Origin: Crambe crambe
Taxonomy: Eukaryota > Porifera > Demospongiae > Poecilosclerida > Crambeidae
Reading direction: 5' to 3'
Length of the DNA: 64,000 nt
Assembly: GCA_963924555.1 (NCBI GenBank)
Contig: OZ004588.1
Location: 1,054,001 to 1,118,000, forward strand
Shown here: piece after piece, positions 20,150 through 43,527 of the stretch
How the letters are laid out: each line of letters starts with the position of its first letter
How positions within the stretch are numbered: position 1 is the first letter of the stretch
Position numbers and translations under genes: made by a program
Notes under the pieces: model-generated
Databases searched by the model: none
Seen by the model: the letters and a program-made list of their open reading frames with translations, nothing else
What the model was told of the DNA's origin: nothing

Positions 20150-21369
20150 TATGTTTGTTTATTTTCGTGTGTGAAGTGACTTTCATTTTCACTTTCTGGT
20201 AGAAAACTTGCATTAATGATATCCAAGCAGTTTTGTGGAAATGCACTATCATAGATATCATCTATTGCAGTATTTCCTGATCTGGACTGGATAGAAACTT
20301 TGACTTTATGCCAACATGCTGTGCAGAAACACATACTTCCTGATATCTGGGAGAAGAGCAGCTTCTATCAGAGGATGAATGATGGAATGTGAAGTTATAG
20401 TTGTAATGATAATGGGAAAGCTCCATAGTGGGAAGTGATCATGGTCTTGAGCACAGGCTATGATAACTCATAGAACTGTTGGTAACCAAATGAGCATATT
20501 AGCAATAAATATTCCACCAAACACTCGCATGACTTGGATTTGTTTCTGATGTTTTTCTTGACGAAGTTTACTTTTAATGACTTTGTTGAATTCATACTCT
20601 TCTGGATTGCTGATGTTTTTTCTCACATTGTAAATATTCCTGATGTTCTTTTGAGCTATGCACAGGACCCAGAGGTTAGTGACCACAAGTATTGAAAGTG
20701 GTATAAACGTTTCTGCAATGATTAACACCATATAATATATGTTCTTTCCATTTTCAAACTGAATGCTACAAGTGGCAATTTGATGATAATATGATGATAA
20801 TAATAAACATCTCCAAATCCTATCAAGGGGAGAGCTGATAGGAGAATAGATAGCAAGGACACTAATACAAGGGATAAGATAATGACCCTCATGGTCATGA
20901 TTTTATGGTAGTGTAGTGGCAGTTTGATGTATACAAATCTATCGATGGATACAAATCTATCGATGGATATCAAAGCTAGAACGTGTAGAGAAAAGTCTGA
21001 TAGCCCAACAAGCATGACACCAACCTGGCAGACTTTACACCTCGTATAATCACTCTCACCAAGATAAATCCTCCTGCGAATCCAGCAATGGTGATGGGAA
21101 ATATGACAAAGATGCACATAAGGAAGTCTGAAACTGCTAAACTGAGTAAGAGGCTTTCAGTCGGTTGCTTGTAAAGTCTTCGCAGCAGGATAATCAAAAT
21201 GATAGCTGTGTTACTTGGCAAACCGACGAGGAGGAACACAAGCATTACTGATGCAATGACTATTCCTAGATCTCTGTGTGTTGAGCCAAGGGTCTCAGCA
21301 TCCCAATATTCAGGAGTGATGGAATCCTTACTCAAGTTTTCATATGCATCTGAGCAGCCATAAGATGGA
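20150..21369 (-). pseudogene. Class A-like GPCR, copy B2, broken, start codon lost
   Basis: Paralogue of 21976-23229. Homology begins after the first few residues, at 21369, so the start is missing. Visible lesions: a 1-nt deletion near 21062, an 18-nt tandem duplication that doubles the SIDRF motif (near 20940-20960), a net 11-nt gain near 20790, a 12-nt in-frame loss near 20748, a CGA to TGA change near 20470, and a 2-nt loss near 20330. The C-terminal frame runs on into the PIN-like pseudogene. Confidence 0.85.
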
Positions 21370-21975
21370 GTTGATCACATAGCCACATAGCTACTCCATA
21401 TTTGTTTTATTGTCTAAACTTTTACTGTAAAGTGTATAGTGAACTAATGAAGGGGGTCCAACTTTATTGGAGGGGGGGGGGGGGGCCCTAACAGATGATT
21501 ACTATGCACTATAATTATACTTCCCAAAATAACTGGCCATTATAGCTGTAGGTGTCACCATGCATGCTAGAGTGATCATTAGTAAACTAACTACTGACTA
21601 GCTAGAGAGCTAGTACCTACACCAAAGGTGAGTAGTTAGTAGCCTCATTCCCAGGCCTAGCTATCTGTAGTAGCTATTCTTTATGTGCAAAAATGGGACC
21701 TTTGTTTTGCCATCTAACTGTTATAGACCGTTAGATACGAGTTAGCTATGCTATATAGCCATTAACTATCGATCTTTCATAATTATGATGTTATGTTATG
21801 ATAAATTGTTAGCCAGAGAATACACATTGCTAATATTTCCAAAAATACCTTTTCTTTTCCTTTGGGTTGGTAGCTATGGGCATCTGCTTCTGAACACCAT
21901 TGCTTAATCACCATCTGTGCTTTCAACTACGTATGTAAGTACCATGGACACCATTGAGTTCTACAGCTGCACTAG
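21370..21975. other. Intergenic between GPCR copies B2 and B3
   Basis: Contains a G run (about 21472-21486) and, from about 21695, the 3' flank of the B3 receptor that also occurs inverted at 5905-6305. No gene. Confidence 0.5.
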
Positions 21976-23229
21976 CTAGGGTATGTTTGTTTGATTGTGC
22001 GTAAGGTGACTACCAGACTGTTCTATTTCACTTTCTGGTAGAAAACTTGCATTGATGATATCCAAGCAACGACAAGTGCAGTTTTGTGGAAATCCACTAT
22101 CATTGATATCATCTGTTGCAGTATTTCCTGATCTGGACTGGACAGAAACTTTGACCTTACGCCAACATGCTGTACAGAAACACATATACTTCCTGATATC
22201 TGGGAGAAGAGCAGCTTCTATCAGAGGATGAATGATGGAATGTGAAGTTATAGTTGTAATGATGACGAGGAAGCTCCATAGTGGGAAATGATCATGGTCT
22301 TGGGCACAGGCAATGATAACTCGTAGAACTGTTGGTAACCAAGTGAGCATATTAGCAATAAAGATACCACCAAACACTCGCATGACTTGGATTTGTTTCT
22401 GATGTTTTTCTTGACGGAGTTTAGTTTTAATGACTTTGTTGAATTCGTACTCCCCTGGATTGCTGATGCTTTTTCTTATGTTGTAAATATTCCTGATGTT
22501 CTTTTGAGCTATGCACAGGACCCAGAGGTTAGTGACCACAAGTATTGAAAGTGGTATAAACGTTTCTGCAATGATTAACACCATGTAGTGTATGTTCTTT
22601 CCTAAGGGAGTTTCATTCTCAAACTGAATGCTACAAGTGGCAATTTGATGATAATAATAAACATCTCCAAATCCTATCAAGGGGAGAGCTGATAGGAGAA
22701 TAGATAGCAAGGACACTAATACAAGGGATAAGATAATGACCTTCATGGTCATGATTCTATGGTAGCGTAGTGGCAGTTTGATGTATACAAATCTGTCGAT
22801 GGATATCAAAGCTAGAATGTGTAGAGAAAAGTCTGATAGCCCAACAAGCATGACACCAACCTGGCAGACTTTACACCTCATATAATCACTCTCACCAAAG
22901 ATGAATCCTCCTGCAAATCCAGCAATGATGATGGGAAATATGACAAAGATGCACATAAGGAAGTCTGAAACTGCTAAACTGAGTAAGAGGCTTTCAGTGG
23001 GTTGCTTGTAAAGTCTTCGTAGCAGGATAGTCAAAATGATAGCCGTGTTACTTGGCAAACCGACAAGGAGGAACACAAGCATTACTGATGCAGTGACTAT
23101 TCCTAGATCTCTGTGTGTCGAGCCAAGGGTCTCAGCATCCCAATATTCAGGAGTGATGGAGTCCTTACTCAAGTTTCCATATGCATCTGAGCAGCCATAA
23201 GATGGAAGGTTTGATGTTTCATTTCCCAT
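21976..23229 (-). CDS. Class A-like GPCR, copy B3, intact and intronless
   Basis: A 417-aa receptor starting MGNETSNLPS at 23229. The N-terminus has N-glycosylation sites. TM1 carries GLPSNT, TM2 LSLAVSD, TM3 begins CKVC, DRF is at 145-147, TM6 carries TWLP, and TM7 SHSIIHPLIE. The tail has a CTCRC cluster and polar residues. It is clearly homologous to A2 (9354-10511) but diverged throughout, so types A and B are two older lineages each with a recent broken copy. The gene ends 518 bases before the PDE3 stop on the same strand. Ligand and G-protein coupling cannot be read from the sequence. Confidence 0.88.
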   Translation of the reverse strand: MGNETSNLPSYGCSDAYGNLSKDSITPEYWDAETLGSTHRDLGIVTASVMLVFLLVGLPSNTAIILTILLRRLYKQPTESLLLSLAVSDFLMCIFVIFPIIIAGFAGGFIFGESDYMRCKVCQVGVMLVGLSDFSLHILALISIDRFVYIKLPLRYHRIMTMKVIILSLVLVSLLSILLSALPLIGFGDVYYYHQIATCSIQFENETPLGKNIHYMVLIIAETFIPLSILVVTNLWVLCIAQKNIRNIYNIRKSISNPGEYEFNKVIKTKLRQEKHQKQIQVMRVFGGIFIANMLTWLPTVLRVIIACAQDHDHFPLWSFLVIITTITSHSIIHPLIEAALLPDIRKYMCFCTACWRKVKVSVQSRSGNTATDDINDSGFPQNCTCRCLDIINASFLPESEIEQSGSHLTHNQTNIP

Positions 23230-23746
23230 TCTGTCACTAGCTATAGCTAGCTAATGTACAGAGTACTTAAAAGGATCACTTTTTGGTGTAGATAACTAGT
23301 TAGCTAGTTTACTAATGAGTTGCTATTAATGGCCAGTTAGTATTTAATATACTTATAGATGATTACTTCTGGAAAAGCTAAATTTTATATACCCAAAAGT
23401 GCACGGGACCCCCCTTTCAATGCACCTGTACATACAATTGAACATCAATTAGAGAGTTTACAGTTTACAATGAAAGGTTGAAACTACAAAAACAAAATGT
23501 AAAAAACTTTCAGGAATGATGCTCATTTTACACATCTCACTAACTAGCTATAGGCTACATTAGCCACTACCAACTATTCTGCTAGCGTAGGAATAACAGC
23601 ATGATTAGTTTTCAATATGATGTTATGATAACTAATAATATTGTTAGTCTGCAATGCACGCAAAGAGAATACACAAGTGAATACATAATACACAAAATAT
23701 TAGTGACTGTGGGAGGGCTGCAAATTATATAATTATTATTGTGAGA

Positions 23747-35250
<11,504 letters not shown>

Positions 35251-35554
35251 CCAAAAGGGATTTGGCAATAATATGGCTTAGACCCTTTAATCAAGTTGGG
35301 GATGATAGTTTTGTTGGCAAACAAGAAATTAAGCAGACTAGATGGCTAGCTAGTACTTTTGCTGCCACTATACGGTAGATCTTGAGTTGTTAAATGTAGT
35401 CAACTACGTCTCTTGTAGTTCCTTACTGATGTATATACCTTCCACATGTGAAATCGAACAAAAGACTGGAAACTCACTCCCACTTCCTATCCTAAGCATG
35501 CGCGCACGCATGCTGTCCACCACGCGCGCGCCCCTAAAACTTTGAGTCACATGA
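35251..35554 (-). promoter_or_regulatory. Presumed PDE3 promoter / 5' UTR with CpG and GCGC-rich patch
   Basis: The gap between the PDE3 start and the stop of the upstream small gene. Near 35499-35532 lies GCATGCGCGCACGCATGC followed by CCACGCGCGCGCCCC, the only CpG-rich stretch around. It resembles NRF1-type GCGCATGCGC sites. No transcription start can be fixed. Confidence 0.4.
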
Positions 35555-35887
35555 CTATGTTGATATCGATGTTTTTCTAGTCTGCTTTATTATGTCACTT
35601 ATATTAACCCTTGTATTAAGAGCTGGATTAGTTCTCTTAAAAGTTAATTGTTTTTCCAAAAGCAAACTAACGGGATCAGCAGAACAATCCGATTTGGCCT
35701 CGACAGGTTCCTTGCTCTTTGTCTGTAAAGCGGAAAAGACCTGGTCAATAGCTTCTAGGGAACATTTCTTGGCTCTGTTCTTGGATTTAGATGACTTTGC
35801 TGTCTTTTTCATTGTTCTTTTCACTGCAAATACGCTAGAAACGGCAGGTTTCTTCACATCTTTCTTGGCCTTGGCTTTCTTTCCCAT
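35555..35887 (-). CDS. Small Lys-rich basic protein, possibly ribosome-biogenesis (RBIS-like)
   Basis: About 110 aa starting MGKKAKAKKDVKK at 35887; the codon three residues upstream is GTG, so I use the ATG. The N-terminal half is strongly basic (KRTMKKTAKSSKSKNRAKK), resembling a nucleolar targeting stretch, followed by a predicted helix (SLEAIDQVFSALQTK) and a LLLEKQL motif. The pattern of a basic VF-x-V block, a KK-rich run and a helical half recalls the small ribosome-biogenesis factor RBIS, but the match is weak. The gene is divergent from the paraoxonase across 90 bases. Confidence 0.55.
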   Translation of the reverse strand: MGKKAKAKKDVKKPAVSSVFAVKRTMKKTAKSSKSKNRAKKCSLEAIDQVFSALQTKSKEPVEAKSDCSADPVSLLLEKQLTFKRTNPALNTRVNISDIIKQTRKTSIST

Positions 35888-35977
35888 TTTTGCCACGTGG
35901 TCGCAATCTGCGCAGCACGCGCATGCGCGACTATATCTAACAGGGATCCGGGAGTACGGTACGAGGTTGTGTTGAAG
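35888..35977. promoter_or_regulatory. 90-bp bidirectional promoter with E-box and NRF1-like palindrome
   Basis: The two start codons face away from each other 90 bases apart. The gap contains CACGTG (35894-35899) and the palindrome CGCGCATGCGCG (35918-35929), which matches the NRF1 consensus of CpG-type animal promoters. No TATA box is well placed for either gene. Confidence 0.55.
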
Positions 35978-38276
<2,299 letters not shown>

Positions 38277-38737
38277 CTTTGAGAGTGGAGGCTTATTATA
38301 GAAACTCGGGATCTTATGAAGGTCCATTTTTAATTTAACATTCACAGTATAATGACGGAGGGACAATCTTATAAATCCCAGACTAAACAGTTATTTTGTT
38401 GTTGTTTTTTGTTTGTTTGTTTGTTTGTTGTTTGTTTGTTGTTTTTTGTTTTATTGGAGCATATTTCATATGGTCAATAGTCATGGTCCTGTTGTTGTTG
38501 CATGTATTAATCCTAGGTTGCTATGTAATTATTGTGAAAGCACTCGGCATCTTTGACTAGGGCTTGTACCCAAGGAGGCTCATTATGTAGGGGCATAAAT
38601 TTAGAGCCTTGGGTATGAGGACTTTGACCCTGAGCAAAGAACAAGATAAAGTAAATAAATTAATCAAAATTAATGAGGCCATAAAAATGAGTGCATTGTC
38701 ATATGACATCAATAATACTGAAAATGGCAAGTGCGTA
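38277..38737. other. Intergenic between PON and the first TRIM gene
   Basis: Convergent gene ends. A (GTTT)n-like run lies at about 38398-38455. No other feature is seen. Confidence 0.5.
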
Positions 38738-39748
38738 TCAAAGGATTTTATTTTTAAGTTGAATTACTGCTTTAGTCTGGCATAGCTGCTTCAGGTCTTC
38801 AGCACAGCTCACCTCCACCCCTATATCAACCTCTTCCACTGGATCCAGACTCACTCCTCCTTTGTAGTAATCTTCAGCCTTTCTGCCTTTTCGATTCTCC
38901 AGCTCGCCATACATGCACATGATCTCATCTTCAGTTAAATCGTCTACACATTGTTCAGTATACTCTAACACACTCTGGACCATTTCATGTTCAGTGGACA
39001 GGCTCTTTTCCTGGACAGAAAGACGCTCCAACTTCTGCGTAACTTTTGTTGCAGCTTCTTTCAGAAGTTCTTGTTTGCGACACTCGATGATTCTTTTAAG
39101 TTTATCAAAAGACTCCTCGATGTCATTGATGACAGAGTCCCCCTGGGCTTTTACCTCACATTTGTTGGTTTGTATCTCCTCCACTATACGCGAGAGATTA
39201 GCATGCACCTCCTTCAGTGGCTCCAATTGCTGAATCAGCTTCTTCTTCACCTGTGGAGCAGATTGTTTTATGGATTCATGGTGGTGTTCTTTGTGATTTT
39301 TGATGGTGCAATGAGGACAGATGAGAGAGCTGCAGTCGAAGCAGTACATGTTCATTGGCTGATGGTGTTCTTTGCATGTCTGAAGGGGAGACTCCTGCGT
39401 AATGATCTCCTTAACTCCTCCCTCCTTAAACTCATCTAAGGTAGCAATATTATGCTCAGAGAATGATCTCTGATGTGCCTTAACACACTCAGGACAGATG
39501 AATTGGGCACACTCTTGACAGAAGGCTTCAGTCTTGTCCCCAGAACATAACTCACACCTGGCGTCTGTACGACACTCGGGGCAAGAGAATGGTTTGTCAA
39601 GGCCAGTTCTCAGGGCCAGCCTATAGATGCACTGTTTGCAGTAGTAATGGAGACAAGGCAGGATCTTGGGGTCAGTGTAGTGATCTTGACACGAATGACA
39701 AATGATTTCTTTTTCTAGATCTTTCACTACGTCCACACGTTCTGCCAT
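38738..39748 (-). CDS. Short TRIM: RING, two B-boxes and coiled coil only
   Basis: 336 aa starting MAERVDVVKD at 39748. The RING reads CHSCQDHYTDP ... CLHYYCKQCIY ... CPEC. Compared with its paralogues a 35-codon linker between RING and B-box 1 is deleted (CPECRTDARCELC). B-box 1, B-box 2 (CKEHHQPMNMYCFDCSSLIC) and the coiled coil follow. It ends at QTKAVIQLKNKIL, just where the filamin repeat should begin, so the substrate-binding filamin/NHL half is absent. RING proteins of this kind act as E3 ubiquitin ligases. A truncated form might dimerise with full-length relatives; that is inference. It may also be a decaying copy. The upstream 40 bases include CATGCGCAT and a GCGCGCG patch. Confidence 0.75.
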   Translation of the reverse strand: MAERVDVVKDLEKEIICHSCQDHYTDPKILPCLHYYCKQCIYRLALRTGLDKPFSCPECRTDARCELCSGDKTEAFCQECAQFICPECVKAHQRSFSEHNIATLDEFKEGGVKEIITQESPLQTCKEHHQPMNMYCFDCSSLICPHCTIKNHKEHHHESIKQSAPQVKKKLIQQLEPLKEVHANLSRIVEEIQTNKCEVKAQGDSVINDIEESFDKLKRIIECRKQELLKEAATKVTQKLERLSVQEKSLSTEHEMVQSVLEYTEQCVDDLTEDEIMCMYGELENRKGRKAEDYYKGGVSLDPVEEVDIGVEVSCAEDLKQLCQTKAVIQLKNKIL

Positions 39749-39956
39749 GGTATACGGTGGGCGTAACCATAGATTCGATTACACATGCGCATCTCAGCGG
39801 CGCGCGCGTGCTACAGGTTAATTATTTTTTTGAGTTTAGAAAGGGGACGGCTATTATTGCCTATCAAAGCTCTTCCCATCCTGTATCCCTGAGAAAGTTT
39901 AATCAGCTGTCAGTGAAAATAAAGCAAATAATAAATCAAAAGATAAACACCAATGT

Positions 39957-42179
39957 TCAAAATATTTGAATTCTATGATTATTACAATCACAAACAAACA
40001 CAAAGCCATCCTTATCAACACATAGTCCTACTGGATTATTGAAGTCACCTTCTTTACTACCCTTTTGTCCAAATGAAGTCACATAAGTTCCCTCAGTGGT
40101 GAAGACTGATATGTTGTGGTTAATATAATCAGCCACATACACGTACTGACCAGCTGCACATACGCTGTGTGGACTTAACTTGCTCACTTCATTCTCGTCA
40201 CAACCAAATGAATGCAAGAATTCACCTGTTTTACTGAGGACGTGGATGCAAGAGTTATCACGGTCACAGACAAAAAGATTGCCATGTTGATCAGAAGATA
40301 TATCACGAATACCTTTAAATTGTCCTGGATTGCCAATATGTCTCACATACTCCAGATCTGTGGTATACACATGTATACATTTCCTTCCATTATCGCACAC
40401 CATGAATTCGTCTCCAACTATAGTTGCACCGAATAAGTAAGATGCTTCTTTGATGCTGTTCGTCTTCAGTAGGCTGTTCGTCTTCAGTAGTTTGGCATTT
40501 ACATCTAACTTCACAACCTTGCGTAATTTATTCTCCACGATGTATATAGAGTCAGATCTATCAATGGCCACACCAGTTGGAATAGCTAAACCATTATCAG
40601 ATGGATCAATACTTCTTGTTCTCATCCCCTTCTTGTCGAATATGTCAATTCTACTTGATCCCGTGACAACCATCTCTCCCTTAGAATTAACTGCTATCAT
40701 AAACGGAGTCTTATTGCGAACTTCAATCACCTTGACAGGTTTGCTGAGGCAAGTAGGAGGGATGGAGACAAACACAGGGAAGGGACTACCAACTATTTCT
40801 TGTCTGTTCACAGTGACAATGATTTCATGTCGTCCACGAACAGTGGGTGTGTATTGAATGTGATATTTGTTATCTTGAATTCGATCAACATCACATTTGT
40901 TAACAGATTCATTTACCAGTGACTTCAGATGGCACACAACAGCACACTTTTGTTTCACGTCTCTTCCATTGGTCAATTTTGTTTTCAGAGTAAATTCAGC
41001 CTTCTTATTGATCTCAGCAGTCTTCATTCCTTCACCAGAAGCAATACACTTTGCAGGATCAATTGAAAGTAGTTTAAATTTGGTCCGACAGAAATCTTTA
41101 AAATCTTCAGCACAGCTCATCACTACCCCTACATCAGCTTCTTCCACTGGATCTAGACTTCTCCCTTCCTTGTGCTGCTCTTCGACCTCTCTGTCTACTC
41201 GATTCTCAAGCTCAGCATGCATGCACATGATCTCATCTTCAGCTGAATGCTCTACAGACTGTTCAGTGTATTCTATCACACTCTGGACCACTGCACGATC
41301 AGTGGACAGGCTCTTTTCCTGCATAGAGAGATGCTCCAACTTCTGAGTCACTTCCGTGGCGACTTCTTTCAGAAGTTCTTGTTTGCGATTTTCGATAATC
41401 CTTTGGAATTCTTTAAATGACTCTTCGATGTCATTGGTCACTGAGTCCCTCTGGGTCACTATCTCACATTTGGTGGTTTGTATCTCTTCCACTGCATGCG
41501 AGAGATTAGCATGCACCTCCTTCAGGGGCTCCAGCTGCTGAATCAGCTTTTTCTTCATCTGTGAAGCAGCTTTCTTGATAAATTCATACTTATGGTCTTT
41601 GTGATCAATAATTGTGCAATGAAGACAGATGAGAGAACTGCAGTCGAAGCAGTACATGTTCATTTGCTGATCGTGCTCTTTGCATGTCTGAAGGGGAGAC
41701 TCCTGCATAATGATTTCTTTAACTCCTCCCTCTTTAAGCTCATCAAGGGTAGCAATTTTATGCCCAGGAAATGACTTTTTCATCCTCTGATGTGCCTTGA
41801 TACACTCTGAACAGATGAATTGGGCACACTGTCGACAAAAGGCTTCAGCCTTGTCCCCAGAACATAACTCACACCTGGCGTCCACCTTACTGTGAGCTCG
41901 CTCCATCTTGGAGTGCAACTCTTTCATGCGATTGATGAAGAAAGCTGTTTGGAGGTTGTCCACACACCCCTGAGGGAGGGTGGTGTCTCTACGACACTCG
42001 GGGCAAGAGAATGGTTGGTCAAGGCCAGTTCTCAGGGCCAACCTGTAAATGCACTGCTTGCAGTAGTAATGGAGACAAGGCAGGACCTTGGGGTCAGTGT
42101 AGTGATCTTGACACACAGGACAAGTGACTTCTTTCTCTAGATCTTCCACGCTTTTCTCAACGTCCACACGTTCGGCCAT
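39957..42179 (-). CDS. TRIM-NHL protein (RING, B-boxes, coiled coil, filamin, NHL), intact
   Basis: 740 aa from the ATG of MAERVDVEKS at 42179; in-frame codons upstream exist, but all paralogues start here. Domains by residue: RING about 22-66 (CPVC ... CLHYYCKQC ... CPEC), B-box 1 about 105-142, B-box 2 about 168-201, coiled coil to about 345, filamin repeat ending ATTVR-like TVRGRHEIIVTV and GSPFPVFVSIPP, then about six NHL repeats (motifs such as PTGVAIDRSDSIYI, DISSDQHGNLFVCD, GLCVDKDGFVFVCD). The architecture is that of TRIM2/3/71-like ubiquitin ligases, whose NHL propeller binds RNA or protein. The open frame has no intron. The promoter side holds GCGCGTGCGCG and a CACGTG E-box. Confidence 0.88.
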   Translation of the reverse strand: MAERVDVEKSVEDLEKEVTCPVCQDHYTDPKVLPCLHYYCKQCIYRLALRTGLDQPFSCPECRRDTTLPQGCVDNLQTAFFINRMKELHSKMERAHSKVDARCELCSGDKAEAFCRQCAQFICSECIKAHQRMKKSFPGHKIATLDELKEGGVKEIIMQESPLQTCKEHDQQMNMYCFDCSSLICLHCTIIDHKDHKYEFIKKAASQMKKKLIQQLEPLKEVHANLSHAVEEIQTTKCEIVTQRDSVTNDIEESFKEFQRIIENRKQELLKEVATEVTQKLEHLSMQEKSLSTDRAVVQSVIEYTEQSVEHSAEDEIMCMHAELENRVDREVEEQHKEGRSLDPVEEADVGVVMSCAEDFKDFCRTKFKLLSIDPAKCIASGEGMKTAEINKKAEFTLKTKLTNGRDVKQKCAVVCHLKSLVNESVNKCDVDRIQDNKYHIQYTPTVRGRHEIIVTVNRQEIVGSPFPVFVSIPPTCLSKPVKVIEVRNKTPFMIAVNSKGEMVVTGSSRIDIFDKKGMRTRSIDPSDNGLAIPTGVAIDRSDSIYIVENKLRKVVKLDVNAKLLKTNSLLKTNSIKEASYLFGATIVGDEFMVCDNGRKCIHVYTTDLEYVRHIGNPGQFKGIRDISSDQHGNLFVCDRDNSCIHVLSKTGEFLHSFGCDENEVSKLSPHSVCAAGQYVYVADYINHNISVFTTEGTYVTSFGQKGSKEGDFNNPVGLCVDKDGFVFVCDCNNHRIQIF

Positions 42180-42299
42180 GATGCTCAGTTGAAAGCCACA
42201 CCCAGTGTCAAAGGACTTATTTGCGCGTGCGCGTAGAATTAGCGCATAGATTATCACGTGATCCCTAAACTACTAATATAAGAAGTGGTTTGACCAATA

Positions 42300-42740
42300 A
42301 TTGATAGAGATCATAATTTTATTTGTGACAGTGAGTGATTATTATCTGTGTCGCCAAGTCTGTGTAATAAAAACAGGAAAGGTCTGTAATAAAATAGAGT
42401 GCTCAGCTGCATGCCAATCTGGGAATGAGACTAGGGATACAGGAGATCACTGAATGTGGACACTTGCACAAGATTATTAGACAGAAAAGTGTAGATTCCA
42501 AAATGAGGGGACGGGTTCCACTGGTGGCTAACTATGTACAATATTCAGCATCCTAATATATGCTGTGGTATTAGCAAGAGTTTACTACCCCACCACAGTA
42601 GAGTCATTGTGTTCGGTTCCCATACAATCTGCTGGAAGCCAGAAAGGGAGACCATGGGTGCATGGCTATGTTACATACAGCTAACTCATTGCCCTTCTGA
42701 AAATTTCCCATTTTGGTAGGAATTCAATTTGATACTGGAT
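42300..42740 (-). pseudogene. Relic of a phosphatase exon and its flank (P4)
   Basis: Matches 55806-56165. The part near 42600-42675 corresponds to the YIATQGP exon of the phosphatase at 61226-61360 (GTGTTC, then GGTTCCCATACAATC, then ATGGCTATGT) with large gaps. It starts with the AACAGGAAAGGTCTGTAATA word that also marks 54197, 55813 and 59597. Non-coding. Confidence 0.55.
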
Positions 42741-42756
42741 CATCTAGCCTTGATAG

Positions 42757-43440
42757 ACTGGTTCAAAATACTTGAATCCCGTAAACACATATTATCCATC
42801 CTTATCCTCTTGCATTTAGATGATCAAAGTTAATGCCCTGCTCTCCAAAAGAGGTTACATACGCCCCCTCAGTAGTGAATACCGATACGTTGTCGATCAA
42901 CCACATACACATATACTGACCAGTTATAAATAGATCATACCACTTAATTGTTTAACTCCATGTAGGAAGTCACTACCATTACTGATGACATAGACACAGG
43001 AGTTACCATAGTCACTGATATAGAGGTTGCCATTTTGATCGGAAGATATATATCACGAATACTTTCTTTGAGAGCCAATCTGCCTCACATACTCCAATCC
43101 GTGATGTACACAAGAATGCATTTGTTCTTATAAAATTGCATACCATAACTTCATCTCCAATTATAGCTGCATCCAATGAGGATCTAAGGGAGAGATGATT
43201 GTCACAGGATGACATATCCAGCAAGGAGGGGATAAGATGATCCAGCTGACTACGGTCTAACTATTCCAACTGGTTGATATATTATAGCACTGACTCTGTA
43301 GCTATTAGGTCACAGAGAGAGATTGAAACTACTCCAAAGAAGTGTCTTGTTTGAAGGTTGTCCACACCCCGGGTGGTGTCTCTACGACACTTGGGGCAAG
43401 AGAATGGTTTGTCAAGGCCAGTCCTCAGGGGAATTGATAT
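42757..43440 (-). pseudogene. TRIM-NHL relic: broken NHL end plus detached RING piece
   Basis: On the minus strand 43262-42757 resembles the last NHL repeats of the intact gene at 50984-53185, with many indels. 43440-43330 is an isolated RING C-terminal piece (CPKCRRDT). The B-box, coiled-coil and filamin parts are gone. The same two-piece relic exists at 56211-56935, so it was already decayed before the block was duplicated. Confidence 0.7.
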
Positions 43441-43527
43441 ATTGAGTGTAGTTGCCGGTGCCGCTCTAACAGATGGCCAAAGCTTCAATTTAACAATGAT
43501 TTTATTATTAAAATACATCACAATCCA

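Noticed and set aside
40450..41346. Antisense frames of 100-150 codons opposite the TRIM genes
   Set aside because: Shadows of the conserved coding strand. They recur opposite every TRIM copy at the same place and break only where the sense copy has indels.
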